DNA from: [Clostridium] celerecrescens 18A
GTDB taxonomy: Bacteria; Bacillota; Clostridia; Lachnospirales; Lachnospiraceae
Length of the DNA stretch: 64,000 nt
Direction of reading: 5' to 3'
Assembly: GCF_002797975.1 (NCBI RefSeq)
Contig: NZ_PGET01000001.1
Location: forward strand, 1,302,001 to 1,366,000
Positions 1 to 8,042 of the stretch are shown in pieces. A program made the position numbers and the translations under genes. Positions within the stretch are counted from its first letter, which is position 1, and every line of letters starts with the position of its first letter. Below the pieces are notes generated by a model, which worked only from the letters and a program-made list of their open reading frames with translations, was not told the DNA's origin and made no database searches.

Positions 1-431
1 TCGTTGTCAATGGTTTTGGGAATTCCAATAAAACGGATAGGGCTTCCATGACGGGCGGCGTAGCGGGAAAGCTTACTTACCGTATCCATGGAATCATTAC
101 CGCCAATATAGAAGAAATATCCGATATCCATAGCTCGGAATTTTTCAAAAAGAGCCGGATAAAAGGGAGAAGACAGATCGTCAGGGAGTTTATAGCGGCA
201 GGAACCTAAATAAGCAGCAGGTGTTAATTTCAAAAGCTCCAGCTCATCTTCTGTCAGGTTACCTGTTAAATCCATATAATTACCGGACATGAAGCCTTCT
301 ATGCCATTGAGCATTCCGTAAACCCTTCCGATTTCGGCCTGGGCCATTCCTTCCTTGATGACGCCGTAAAGGCTTGCGTTGATCACAGCGGTTGGTCCGC
401 CGGATTGTCCTACGATTGCATTTTTCTTCAT
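1..431 (-). CDS. pfp: pyrophosphate-type 6-phosphofructokinase, N-terminal part (runs off left edge)
   Basis: Phosphorylates fructose-6-phosphate in glycolysis. The reading frame begins MKKNAIVGQSGGPTAVINAS, the glycine-rich nucleotide/PPi-binding start of the PfkA superfamily. Near residue 128 it carries GGNDSMDT, where the Asn-Asp pair is typical of PPi-dependent or mixed clades rather than the ATP-type GGDGS. About 143 codons are visible and the C-terminal part lies outside the window. The start is supported by a GGAGGA ribosome site (441-446) and a good promoter. It appears to be the only chromosomal gene on the left, which makes it the flank of the prophage. ATP versus PPi specificity is inferred from one motif. 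Confidence 0.9.
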   Translation of the reverse strand, partial: MKKNAIVGQSGGPTAVINASLYGVIKEGMAQAEIGRVYGMLNGIEGFMSGNYMDLTGNLTEDELELLKLTPAAYLGSCRYKLPDDLSSPFYPALFEKFRAMDIGYFFYIGGNDSMDTVSKLSRYAARHGSPIRFIGIPKTIDN

Positions 432-476
432 GTAATAATATCCTCCAAGTTTGCATATGCCATGGGCACCTTCCCT

Positions 477-505
477 ATTCTATAATAGAAAGAGTTTCTT
501 TGCAA
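477..505 (-). promoter_or_regulatory. promoter of the phosphofructokinase gene
   Basis: On the minus strand a TTGCAA -35 box (500-505) and a TAGAAT -10 box (477-482) are 17 bp apart, upstream of the phosphofructokinase start at 431. The promoter is intact, so phage integration did not disconnect this host gene. Confidence 0.6.
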
Positions 506-536
506 CTGGGAAATATTTGGCCCATAAAAGGGAGGA

Positions 537-562
537 GCCGGTGAAATGTGACTTTCACCGGC
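537..562. terminator. perfect 10-bp hairpin in the host/prophage junction region
   Basis: GCCGGTGAAA (537-546) pairs perfectly with TTTCACCGGC (553-562) across a 6-nt loop. No long T-run follows directly on either strand (the minus strand has CCTTTT a few bases on), so it may be a weak or bidirectional terminator left from the pre-integration host locus. The rest of 432-809 is AT-rich with no supportable gene. The left attachment core should lie in this stretch but cannot be identified without the right end. Confidence 0.45.
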
Positions 563-809
563 CAGTTATGAAAAAAAGTTTTATTTTTAACAAGTTTGGA
601 GTTCCTCTTGTTACTGTCTTCATTATATAAGACATATGTGAAAAAAGTTTGTAGAAGTTGTAAATAAATTTTGTACGTCTTGTGAAAAAACTGTGAATGA
701 ATGGTGTTGGCTTTTTATAAATGCTTGTAGACGATTTATGCAACTGTAGCTGATTATAATTGAATAATTATGAAATAAAGGTATTATAAAATCACATTGA
801 TAGTAACAT

Positions 810-875
810 ACTATGCAACAAACTATACAACACTATGCAACAAACTATACAACACTATACAACAAACTATACAAC
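810..875. repeat. six tandem 11-bp repeats abutting the integrase 3' end (candidate integrase arm sites)
   Basis: Six head-to-tail copies of an 11-bp unit, (A)ACTATRCAAC(A), also readable as three 22-bp copies, end one base before the integrase stop codon. Tyrosine integrases bind short direct repeats (arm-type sites) next to the attachment core, so the position and period fit that role. The assignment is inferred from place and repetition only. Confidence 0.55.
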
Positions 876-876
876 A

Positions 877-2139
877 CTATAAAATCTTCTCTATTTCAGT
901 TCTAAACCATTCAATATCCATGTGGGTATAAACTCTATCTGTTAAATCTTTTATGGAATGTCCCATGAATTTTTTCCTGGCGTATTCATCGACTCCATAT
1001 TCTTTTGCAAATGTTGAAAAAGTATGTCTGCCATCATGTAGAACATGACCTAAAATGCCAAGTTCGGATTCTTTCTTCAACAGAGAGTTTCTGAATGAAT
1101 TTTCAATATATCTATACGAACCGTGAAATTTTTGAGTTCTTCCAAATAACATAGGCCTACCAATATCAATGGCTTCATGGTAATACTTATGAATTATTGG
1201 TAACACCTTAGGATGAATGGGAACTGTTCTATTAATACCATTGATAGTTTTTACTCCACCTGTATATGTCCTGTTTTCTAGATCAATGTTATTTACTGCA
1301 AGAGTAATGACCTCGCCTGGACGCCAGCCAGAGTAACATTGAACAATAGTCATGTCAATGAAAATGTCGCCGCTATTGTCCCAGAGAATTGCTAACTCAT
1401 CTTTAGTGTATGGCCGGCCCTCTCTGGATTTTTGAACGTTCCCTTTGTTTGTGTTTATTGTAAACGTCCGAGCATAGTTTTCGGTTACAATTCGTCGGAA
1501 GACAGCATAATCAAAAAGAAGATTATATAAAGCTTTAATATTGCCTTTTATTATATATGTGGCAGCAATCTTTCTACCAGCCTCGCTCCCTCTTTCGCCA
1601 ATCTTGTACGCATTCTTAATATGTTCTTCGATAATAGGTGGTAAAAAGTCGACAACTTTGATGTTGTAAGCTGGTCCGCAATACTTAAAAGCGGCATCAT
1701 ACGATTTACGCCTATTATCATCCAAGTTATTATCTGATATGTACTTTGGTAACCATGCATCATATAATTCTTTGACAGTTAAATCGTTTTTTAAATCATA
1801 CGGATTCTCTTTATATCTCATGATTGCTTTATATGCATCTATTTTTTCGGAAAAAGATCCAAGGAAATCATAAATGTAATAGCTTTTCCCTGTATCCTCA
1901 TTAAGCGTTAATTTAGGATTAACCATTGCAGCGAAAGGCTGGCGCCGATTTCCGGTGAGTGTTTTAATGGTACCATATCCATTTGGTAAACGCATTAATG
2001 ATTGCTTATCTGATTTTTTAGGCCGGCCCCGTTTGCTTGTAGATTGTTTATGCGGTAAAAGAGGGTATCCGCAATGTGGACAAGCTGTTGCCTGTGTACT
2101 AATTTGCCCTTTGCATTCAGGACATTTCTTTAAAGACAT
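877..2139 (-). CDS. int: phage integrase, tyrosine recombinase with N-terminal zinc ribbon
   Basis: Site-specific recombinase of 420 aa, expected to integrate the phage. Residues about 6-24 form a CPEC...CPHCGYP zinc ribbon, followed by a basic RGRPKK linker, a SAM-like core-binding domain (about 110-220) and the catalytic domain. Visible catalytic signatures are the GWRPGEV arginine, HDGRHTF (His-x-x-Arg), GHS, and a terminal tyrosine in RVYTHM. An ATCCTTT-complement ribosome site precedes the start. It sits at the left end pointing outward, directly beside the repeat array, as expected for int at attL. The fused zinc ribbon is unusual for phage integrases and may add DNA or protein contacts. 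Confidence 0.93.
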   Translation of the reverse strand: MSLKKCPECKGQISTQATACPHCGYPLLPHKQSTSKRGRPKKSDKQSLMRLPNGYGTIKTLTGNRRQPFAAMVNPKLTLNEDTGKSYYIYDFLGSFSEKIDAYKAIMRYKENPYDLKNDLTVKELYDAWLPKYISDNNLDDNRRKSYDAAFKYCGPAYNIKVVDFLPPIIEEHIKNAYKIGERGSEAGRKIAATYIIKGNIKALYNLLFDYAVFRRIVTENYARTFTINTNKGNVQKSREGRPYTKDELAILWDNSGDIFIDMTIVQCYSGWRPGEVITLAVNNIDLENRTYTGGVKTINGINRTVPIHPKVLPIIHKYYHEAIDIGRPMLFGRTQKFHGSYRYIENSFRNSLLKKESELGILGHVLHDGRHTFSTFAKEYGVDEYARKKFMGHSIKDLTDRVYTHMDIEWFRTEIEKIL

Positions 2140-2185
2140 AATATCATCCTTTCTAAAAAAGAGTATAAAAATAGCACTATACCGG

Positions 2186-2296
2186 TTTACAGTTTAGTGC
2201 CGGGATGGTACAATGTCTTTGTAAGAGAAGTGTATCGGCACAGCCGGTATAATCTTTGTGAAGCCGTTCGGTGTTGGTAGCGCCGGGCGGTTTTTT
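2186..2296 (+). ncRNA. candidate small RNA with its own promoter and terminator
   Basis: A near-consensus promoter, TTTACA (2186-2191), 17-bp spacer, TACAAT (2209-2214), predicts a transcript from about 2221. It ends at a wobble-containing 9-bp hairpin (GCCGTTCGG with CCGGGCGGT) followed by six Ts (2291-2296). The roughly 76-nt product has no open frame. It is transcribed away from int and overlaps the tail of the small minus-strand gene at 2295-2471. Its function is unknown; antisense control of the int/lysogeny side is possible. Confidence 0.5.
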
Positions 2297-2471
2297 AAAT
2301 TTTTTGTTCCCAGACTTTTCCGCATTTATTACACATGAATTTTTGCTTTCCAGCTGGTTTGTGATTAACAAGAGTAAAAGGTTTAAGTGGATTTAAATTC
2401 AAAGTAGTCTTTGTCTTCCCTCCAATCAATTGAACATCGGTGCTTCCACACCCCCATGCCGGGTGTGCCAT
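2295..2471 (-). CDS. small zinc-ribbon protein (58 aa)
   Basis: The reading frame starts MAHPAWGCGSTDVQL and ends MCNKCGKVWEQKI, giving a CxxC pair near the C-terminus plus a Cys at residue 8. A strong AAGGAGG ribosome site lies 6 nt before the ATG at 2471. It lies between int and the lysogeny genes on the same strand. Size and cysteine layout resemble the many small metal-binding proteins of phage lysogeny modules; no function is recognised. Confidence 0.7.
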   Translation of the reverse strand: MAHPAWGCGSTDVQLIGGKTKTTLNLNPLKPFTLVNHKPAGKQKFMCNKCGKVWEQKI

Positions 2472-2583
2472 TGAAGAACCTCCTTTTTATATACTCTTAT
2501 AAAAGCCATAGGCTTTGATAAACATAGTATAAATCAGGTAAAGCTCCTTCACGGTAAACTGTCAATTATTGCTTAATATATAC

Positions 2584-3237
2584 TTAGAAATTATGACCAT
2601 GCAAATGATAATACTCAGCATGTTCAAAAACATATCCTTCACCCATAAGAAAAAGATGAGTACTAAAAAATTCGGAATCATCTTTATTGTTCTCAGATTC
2701 CTGCTCTGTGTGCATGGGAATATAAGAATTTTTTTTCGGGAAAAACCATTCACATATACTTTTATGTAAATTTCTTTGCGTCCAATAACAAAATGATTGA
2801 TAATCCTTTGCTATTCGATTAGCAGCCATGCATGATACATAAAATGTATTATAGATATCTTTTACTGACTCACAATGTAAATATTGCATGATCGCCCTGG
2901 GAGCTAAGATATTGCTGGAGAAGAAGTCAGCTTCTTTTTCATTTTCTACGCATTCTCCAACATGATTAAGAACGATATGGGCAACTTCATGCATTAAAGT
3001 AAAACGTTGACGTTCTTTATGAGGAAACATATCATTATAAAATATTATACCTTGGAGTGTAAAAGCATCATTACTAACTAATAGACATTTTTTAACTTTA
3101 GACTCGGGGAGCTCCGAATATTTATATACAGGAATCCCTAAACCTTTGATTACCTTAAAGCAATCAATAGGAAATTTTTTTATATCACATCTCTTATATA
3201 CTTCTAATGTTTTTTCAATAATTCTATATTGCTCCAA
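2584..3237 (-). CDS. ImmA/IrrE-family zinc metallopeptidase
   Basis: 217 aa with the gluzincin motif HEVAHIVLNH near residue 84 and a downstream EKEADFF that supplies the third ligand. ImmA/IrrE proteases cleave CI-type repressors in mobile elements, relieving repression after DNA damage. The gene is 11 bp downstream of the repressor gene on the same strand, the usual ImmR-ImmA pairing, so the neighbouring repressor is the likely substrate. The last 60 residues are a variable tail. Family assignment is firm, substrate inferred. Confidence 0.9.
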   Translation of the reverse strand: MEQYRIIEKTLEVYKRCDIKKFPIDCFKVIKGLGIPVYKYSELPESKVKKCLLVSNDAFTLQGIIFYNDMFPHKERQRFTLMHEVAHIVLNHVGECVENEKEADFFSSNILAPRAIMQYLHCESVKDIYNTFYVSCMAANRIAKDYQSFCYWTQRNLHKSICEWFFPKKNSYIPMHTEQESENNKDDSEFFSTHLFLMGEGYVFEHAEYYHLHGHNF

Positions 3238-3248
3238 AAAATCACCCT

Positions 3249-3563
3249 TTACTCATCGGACAGAAGAGCCTTGATTATGTCCTGTTTTTGTTCGAGCGTG
3301 AGTTTCTTTCCGTTTCTAGCTATGAGACTTTGAATATCATCATAAGTAGGTTCATATGTAGTTTTCAGGCTGCTATCATCAAAATCATCCAAAGATAAGC
3401 CTAAAACACGAGCGATGGCTTTTAAGGTCTCAAGTTTAGGATCTCTTGTTACACCGCTTAATATTTTATTCAATGTTCCGATTGGAACGCCAGATCTTTC
3501 TGATAATTCTTCTGTGGTCAACCCTAATTTTTTTTTGTACTCATTAATCTTTTCTAATCCCAT
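3249..3563 (-). CDS. CI-like lysogeny repressor, XRE family HTH
   Basis: 104 aa. Residues 5-62 form a classic XRE helix-turn-helix (LGLTTEELSERSGVPIGTLN). The C-terminal 40 residues are short and lack a LexA-type peptidase domain, which fits removal by the adjacent IrrE-type protease rather than self-cleavage. It is divergent to a cro-like gene across an operator-rich region (3580-3717), so it is expected to hold the early promoter off in the lysogen. Confidence 0.88.
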   Translation of the reverse strand: MGLEKINEYKKKLGLTTEELSERSGVPIGTLNKILSGVTRDPKLETLKAIARVLGLSLDDFDDSSLKTTYEPTYDDIQSLIARNGKKLTLEQKQDIIKALLSDE

Positions 3564-3579
3564 TATCTTATCCTCCCGT

Positions 3580-3717
3580 TCGGTAATATTTTACCGCTAA
3601 ACAGTGAAAATGTCAATAACAATTTTCCATTAACGGTAAAAATTTCTAAAAAAACTGTTGACTTTTACCGTTGATGGATATATACTTGCATCATAAATAA
3701 CCGTTAACGGTAAAACA
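3580..3717. promoter_or_regulatory. CI/Cro operator region with early rightward promoter
   Basis: Copies of a TTTACCGTTAACGGTAAA-type palindrome or its halves occur at about 3580-3596, 3630-3642, 3664-3675 and 3701-3717. One half-site lies inside the 17-bp spacer of a strong promoter, TTGACT (3658-3663) and TATACT (3681-3686), which drives the cro-like gene at 3732. Repressor binding there would block RNA polymerase. This is the standard genetic-switch arrangement. Confidence 0.78.
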
Positions 3718-3731
3718 AAGGAGGCGATTAA

Positions 3732-3941
3732 ATGTATTATCGACTGAGAAATGAAATTGACAGAAGAGGATATACAATAGAAAAATTTGCAGCTTTAGCA
3801 AACATGTCTGAAAAAAGTCTCAGAAACAAGCTAAATGGTATAACAGATTTTTCTTGGTCGGAAGTTCTTCTGATTCGCAAATTACTTGATTCAAATTTAT
3901 CTTTGGAAGAACTCTTTAAAAGGGAAGATAAAATAGCCTAA
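3732..3941 (+). CDS. Cro-like small HTH protein
   Basis: 69 aa, a single helix-turn-helix domain (YTIEKFAALANMSEKSLRNKLNG). It is the first rightward gene after the operator region and has an AAAGGAGG ribosome site. Position and size suggest the Cro role, competing with the divergent repressor for the TTACCG operators. The Cro function is inferred. Confidence 0.8.
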   Translation: MYYRLRNEIDRRGYTIEKFAALANMSEKSLRNKLNGITDFSWSEVLLIRKLLDSNLSLEELFKREDKIA

Positions 3942-3945
3942 CATA

Positions 3946-3971
3946 AGAACACACGTTCGAATGGTTATAAT
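3946..3971 (+). promoter_or_regulatory. LexA-box promoter of the early operon
   Basis: GAACACACGTTC (3947-3958) matches the Gram-positive LexA operator GAAC-N4-GTTC. It is followed by a perfect TATAAT (3966-3971), so a bound LexA would cover the promoter. It precedes the long rightward early operon beginning at 4046. A nearly identical arrangement recurs at 27973. SOS control of early genes would let DNA damage induce the phage independently of CI. Confidence 0.7.
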
Positions 3972-4045
3972 ATACCACTTTCGTATGGACGTGTCAATGC
4001 AAAAGAGGAGATAAGTAATTTCAAATAAAGTGGAGGTGAGATACA

Positions 4046-4264
4046 TTGAAAAAGAATCGTGTTAAAACTGCCACGGCAGCTAAGATAGTCGGTGTAGATC
4101 GGGGCTTTTTCATTGAGAAGGTTCGTATTGGGAAGTATCCGGGTATCTATGAAAAAAATGGAAAGAGAGCGAATGTAGTGGTTCTTGCCACTGATTTAGC
4201 TCAATTCCTTGGGAGAAGTATGGAAGAAATAGATGCAGCAATTGTAGAAATAGAAGGGAGGTGA
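4046..4264 (+). CDS. small DNA-binding protein, excisionase/antirepressor-like
   Basis: 72 aa, TTG start with GGAGGTG upstream. The N-terminal sequence AAKIVGVDRGFFIEKVRIGKYPG looks like a short MerR/excisionase-type winged helix. It is the first gene behind the LexA-box promoter, where Xis or a replication regulator would be expected. No family is identified with certainty. Confidence 0.6.
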   Translation: MKKNRVKTATAAKIVGVDRGFFIEKVRIGKYPGIYEKNGKRANVVVLATDLAQFLGRSMEEIDAAIVEIEGR

Positions 4265-4271
4265 AACTTGT

Positions 4272-4412
4272 ATGAACAAATTTTTAGATGAAGAGCAGAG
4301 AGATAAAAATTCCGTATCAATTTCAGAACTAGACAAACAGATTATGTTAGGGAATTGGAGCCCGGTATGTATTAATGATGGGCGAATTGTTGGAACTGAA
4401 GAAGAGGCTTGA
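4272..4412 (+). CDS. hypothetical small protein (46 aa)
   Basis: Starts MNKFLDEEQRDKNSVSISEL, acidic. GGAGGTG is embedded in the end of the preceding gene, giving tight translational coupling. No recognisable domain. Confidence 0.5.
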   Translation: MNKFLDEEQRDKNSVSISELDKQIMLGNWSPVCINDGRIVGTEEEA

Positions 4413-4426
4413 AAGGAGGCATTCCT

Positions 4427-4486
4427 ATGGAGGGCAAGCGAAAAGCAGAAACCCCGGGAGCTGCAACTCCCAGGGATTCAAGGTAA
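4427..4486 (+). other. possible 19-codon leader peptide overlapping a hairpin
   Basis: A GAAAGGAGG site 6 nt upstream and an ATG open a frame of only 19 codons. It contains the hairpin GGGAG-CTGCAA-CTCCC extended by a CCC/GGG helix (4453-4475). A second small hairpin (CCTCT...CAGAGG) lies just downstream, before the next gene. It could be a leader peptide or attenuation element, or only chance coding through a structured leader. Confidence 0.3.
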
Positions 4487-4538
4487 CTGAAAAAATATTT
4501 GTACCTCTATTATACAGAGGAGAACGGAGAAAATCAAG

Positions 4539-4814
4539 ATGGAAGAATTATTAAAAGCAATTTTATTATCTGCCGTGGCAGATAAGGCAAAGAAAGATAT
4601 GGAACAACCCGTAATTCTGGCTTTTGAAAAAGGGCAAGGGGTGGTTGGTAAAGCCACAATTAAAATCAAGGGACCAAGTTCATGTGTAATGGCTGGTTGT
4701 ACCACTTTACTTACAAGTGCAATAAACACAATACACCCTGAATGTAAGACAATGCAGAAGGAAACCCTAGCAATGATTTACACACAGGTTGCAGAAAATT
4801 TGGAACTTAAATAG
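4539..4814 (+). CDS. hypothetical early protein (91 aa)
   Basis: Starts MEELLKAILLSAVADKAKKD and contains two cysteines in VMAGCTTLLTSAIN. Early operon, followed 14 bp later by the ssDNA-binding-like gene. Not recognised beyond resembling small early proteins of Clostridia phages. Confidence 0.65.
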   Translation: MEELLKAILLSAVADKAKKDMEQPVILAFEKGQGVVGKATIKIKGPSSCVMAGCTTLLTSAINTIHPECKTMQKETLAMIYTQVAENLELK

Positions 4815-4828
4815 GAGGATAAGGAGTT

Positions 4829-5458
4829 ATGAATACATTACAGAACAATTCAGTTACATTAATCGGGGAAGTAGATTCTGGCTTTACTTTTAGCCATGAA
4901 GTAAGGGGCGAAGCATTTTACTTGGTAAATCTGGCTGTTAAGCGACTTAGTGAACAGGCGGACATTATTCCGCTGACGATTTCGGAGAGATTGATTGATG
5001 TGACTGCTGATTGCATGGGGAGAACCTTAGAAGTTGCTGGTCAGTTTCGTTCTTTCAATCAGCAGGGGGAGAATAAAAAAAGATTGATACTTTCGGTCTT
5101 TGTAAGGGATGTTTTCTTTCTGGAAGAGGATTTTACAGATTGTACAAAGTCTAATTCCATTACCTTAAAGGGCTATCTGTGTAAGTCTCCGGTTTACCGG
5201 AAAACTCCTTTAGGAAGAGAGATTGCGGATCTTCTTCTTGCAGTTAATCGTTCCTATAATAAATCAGATTATATTCCTTGCATTGCATGGGGGAGAAACG
5301 CAAAATATGCCTCAGGGCTTTTTGTCGGCACTAAGATGGAAATTTCTGGAAGAATTCAAAGCCGGGAATATACCAAGAAGCTCAGTGAAACGGACATTGT
5401 AACACACACTGCTTATGAAGTTTCAGTCTCGAATTTAGAGGTGTTTGAAAATGATTAA
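4829..5458 (+). CDS. single-stranded DNA-binding protein with two OB-fold-like halves
   Basis: 209 aa. Two similar halves, about 1-95 and 104-205, each have the beta-rich pattern of SSB/PriB OB folds (NSVTLIGEVDSG... and NSITLKGYLCKSPVYRKTPLGREIADLLLAVNR..., the latter very SSB-like). It likely coats ssDNA for the recombination and replication functions that follow. A second, single-OB SSB is encoded at 12657. The next gene starts inside its stop region. Confidence 0.7.
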   Translation: MNTLQNNSVTLIGEVDSGFTFSHEVRGEAFYLVNLAVKRLSEQADIIPLTISERLIDVTADCMGRTLEVAGQFRSFNQQGENKKRLILSVFVRDVFFLEEDFTDCTKSNSITLKGYLCKSPVYRKTPLGREIADLLLAVNRSYNKSDYIPCIAWGRNAKYASGLFVGTKMEISGRIQSREYTKKLSETDIVTHTAYEVSVSNLEVFEND

Positions 5459-5957
5459 GGAGAGGGCGAAAGAAGTATTAATTAAAATGGGAATGCCAGC
5501 TTCGGTCAACGGTCTTGAATATATAGCTGAAGCTATGGGACTATTTGAATCAGGATCCCATGATATTAAAATCATGGCTTTATATGAAGAAATCGGAAAA
5601 AAACATAACACAGCTAATACCGGAGTTGAGAGAGCCATACGTCATGCGTTCGGAATAGTTATGACAAAGGGAAATCAATCTATGGTAAAGAAATACTTGT
5701 CATTCGACAATACTACCAATTCAAACATGTTAAAACTTCTGTATTACCGGTTGAAGCAGGAGGAACGTGAGACAGCCAATTCTAAACCTCTGGGAGCAGA
5801 AGAAGTTATCAATTCAGATCCGTATCAGGTATTGGAAGATGATATGGTCCTGGCAATTCAGAAGTTTGTGAAAAATTTAAAGGAGGCAAATTCAAATGTA
5901 TATTGTAAAACTGATCAGTGCACATTGCGAGAACTTCAAGGGCTTCAAGAGCTTTGA
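5451..5957 (+). CDS. Spo0A C-terminal DNA-binding-domain-like protein
   Basis: 168 aa without a receiver domain. Residues 1-85 track the Spo0A effector domain: GMPASVNGLEYIAEAM corresponds to Spo0A GVPAHIKGYLYLREAI, and the recognition-helix stretch VERAIRHA followed by a basic-Gly-Asn turn is retained. The remaining 80 residues are unrelated to Spo0A. The ATG at 5451 overlaps the previous stop, and the 3' end overlaps the next gene by 62 bp. Spo0A is the master regulator of sporulation entry in Firmicutes; a receiver-less phage copy could bind 0A boxes without phosphorylation. That role is inference, the domain match is clear by eye. Confidence 0.78.
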   Translation: MIKERAKEVLIKMGMPASVNGLEYIAEAMGLFESGSHDIKIMALYEEIGKKHNTANTGVERAIRHAFGIVMTKGNQSMVKKYLSFDNTTNSNMLKLLYYRLKQEERETANSKPLGAEEVINSDPYQVLEDDMVLAIQKFVKNLKEANSNVYCKTDQCTLRELQGLQEL

Positions 5958-7899
5958 TATGCAGTTCGGAGACAAGGTAACACATTTAAAAGGAGCTAAT
6001 GGATTAGGTAAGTCAACTGTAGCCGAGCTCCTTATGTGGACGCTTCATGGAATAGGAAATGATCTGACTAATAATCCTAAGGTACGAAGAGAAGTCGATG
6101 GTATTCCAGTGGTAGACGTTCCGGTGGTCGGTGAAATCACCATGGAAGTAAACGGTAAAGAGGTGATAGCAAGGAAGGTACAGAAGCGAACCACCAAAAA
6201 AGACGGAAGCTATTCTGATGATAATACATATTCCATTAACGGCGTGGAGAAGAATCTGAAAGATTTCATTGGATACTTTGACTTTAATTTCGATGATCTG
6301 CTCATGTGTATGAATATCGGAGCATTCCTAGCAAAGAAACCAAAGGAAATGAGAGAATTTCTTTTTAAGCTGCCGCAGGATATTTCGATTAAGGATATTG
6401 TGATTAAGTATCCGGAGTTTGCAGAGTTGGTTCCATTGTTGGAGAAGTACGATATTGACGAGATTTCTTCTATGAATAAAGCCAGCATTACCAAACTGAA
6501 CAAGGAAATTGCTGGCTATCCCGGTCGTATAGATGAAGTAAATCGCCAGATCGTAGAGGATATTGATACTGCAGAACTGGAATTGCAGAAGAATGAATTG
6601 CAGCGACAAATTGCAGATATTGAGAAGCAGGAGGAAGATTCTCTTGCTCAGGCTAAACTGCATGATTCCAGGTCCAAGGATATCATGGATTTACAGTTCA
6701 AACGTTCGGAAATAGAACGGGTTGCCAATGGAAAATTAGTGGAGCAGAAGAAAGAGATCCAGAAGCGCATTGATGATGCAGAATTACAGTTCCGTCAGGC
6801 TATGAATGATTCTTCTATGGCGGAGTTAGACGAACAAAGAATTAATGACGCTATTGAAAGGAAAAAAGAACAGAAAGCCAGCTTACTAAAAGAATACAAT
6901 AAAATCTCTGAAAGCACATTTCCTCCTTATATAGCATTGCCAGAGTTGGGATCAGATGTTTTAATTTGCCCGACCTGTGGACAGGATTTGCCAGAATCAG
7001 TTAAGGCACAGAAAAGAGAACAATATGAGGAAAATAGCCGGGAGCACCTTCAGCAGTATGAAAGCAATAAGAAAAAATGGGAGCTACATAATGCAGAACA
7101 TCTAGCTTCTATTTCAGAAAAAGGCAGATTGTTAAAAGCAGAGATTGAGAATCTGGAAAGTGTAGAACTTTTAGAGGTTGCTAAACGTCTTAAATCAGCT
7201 AATGAGCAGAAGGTTGTTGCCAATAGTGTAAAAAACAAAGCTATGGAAGAATTGAATTCACTTCCCGTCAAGGTGGATTTAACAGACAATCAGGAATATG
7301 AAGCAATCTGCATGGAGATTTTCAAAAAGGAAGAAGCTTTAAAGTATGTGAATACCGGTGCCGATTATCGGGCTACACTGCGTAATCAGAAAGCAGAGAT
7401 TCAGGTTGAACTGGATTCCGTGAAAGAGAAGATTTCCAGATCAGCTAAAAATGTGAAACTGGAAGAACGGTTGTCTTTTCTGCGGAATGAGCAGCTGCAA
7501 AAAGAACAGTCTAAGGCTGACTGTGAAAAAATCCTTGAATTGCTGGACCAGCTTGACCAGAAAAAGAACGAACTTCTGGTTGATTCAATCAACAGCTACT
7601 TCGGCGGCAGGGTGACATGGGATTTATTTGCCTTTGCTAAGAACGGTGGCTATAAAAAGGATTACTGTGTGCCAAGGATTGATGGATATGAAATCCATGA
7701 TAATACAGCAAATCATGGTAGGAAGATAGAAGCCATGATGATTATCGCCCTGACCATTCAGAAAATCGTGGGTATTCAGTGTCCGGTCATACTTGATGAT
7801 GGCGAAAGTCTTGACCCGTGGCGGCTTCCGATATGTGATAGTCAGTTAATTGTCATGAGCCGGGCAGATAACAGAGATTTAACGGTTGAGGTTGCGTAA
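5896..7899 (+). CDS. Rad50/SbcC-like coiled-coil ATPase with zinc hook
   Basis: 667 aa. Walker A GANGLGKST (about 33-41), two long coiled coils flanking a CPTCGQDL zinc-hook motif near residue 358, and a C-terminal Walker B-like VILDDGES near 630. This is the SMC/Rad50 head-coil-hook plan at reduced size, as in phage recombination ATPases (compare T4 gp46). It probably works with a nuclease in DNA-end processing; the MBL-fold protein at 9974 is a candidate partner. An AAAGGAGG site sits inside the preceding gene. Confidence 0.88.
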   Translation: MYIVKLISAHCENFKGFKSFDMQFGDKVTHLKGANGLGKSTVAELLMWTLHGIGNDLTNNPKVRREVDGIPVVDVPVVGEITMEVNGKEVIARKVQKRTTKKDGSYSDDNTYSINGVEKNLKDFIGYFDFNFDDLLMCMNIGAFLAKKPKEMREFLFKLPQDISIKDIVIKYPEFAELVPLLEKYDIDEISSMNKASITKLNKEIAGYPGRIDEVNRQIVEDIDTAELELQKNELQRQIADIEKQEEDSLAQAKLHDSRSKDIMDLQFKRSEIERVANGKLVEQKKEIQKRIDDAELQFRQAMNDSSMAELDEQRINDAIERKKEQKASLLKEYNKISESTFPPYIALPELGSDVLICPTCGQDLPESVKAQKREQYEENSREHLQQYESNKKKWELHNAEHLASISEKGRLLKAEIENLESVELLEVAKRLKSANEQKVVANSVKNKAMEELNSLPVKVDLTDNQEYEAICMEIFKKEEALKYVNTGADYRATLRNQKAEIQVELDSVKEKISRSAKNVKLEERLSFLRNEQLQKEQSKADCEKILELLDQLDQKKNELLVDSINSYFGGRVTWDLFAFAKNGGYKKDYCVPRIDGYEIHDNTANHGRKIEAMMIIALTIQKIVGIQCPVILDDGESLDPWRLPICDSQLIVMSRADNRDLTVEVA

Positions 7900-8042
7900 T
7901 GGACGCTGAGAGCTTGATTCGCATAACAGAGTTTCTGCATGCATTAAAGATATTGCTTGCGGCAACCAAACGTCTGAAAGTTAAAGATTGGGAGCATCTA
8001 AAAAAGATAGCTGAACTATTGGAAAAATGGGGGAAGATCTAA
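7899..8042 (+). CDS. hypothetical small helical protein (47 aa)
   Basis: The ATG overlaps the stop of the ATPase gene by one base and its own stop abuts the next start, so it is embedded in a coupled operon. Sequence MDAESLIRITEFLHALKILL, leucine-rich and probably helical. No function recognised. Confidence 0.55.
   Translation: MDAESLIRITEFLHALKILLAATKRLKVKDWEHLKKIAELLEKWGKI

Noticed and set aside
810..875. Tandem repeats as a CRISPR array
   Set aside because: The units are 11 bp and directly adjacent with no spacers, and no cas genes are present.
5703..5710. TTCGACAA as a functional 0A box inside the Spo0A-like gene
   Set aside because: It is an 8-mer inside coding sequence without a promoter; chance is sufficient. 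Another copy at 14578 is also intragenic.
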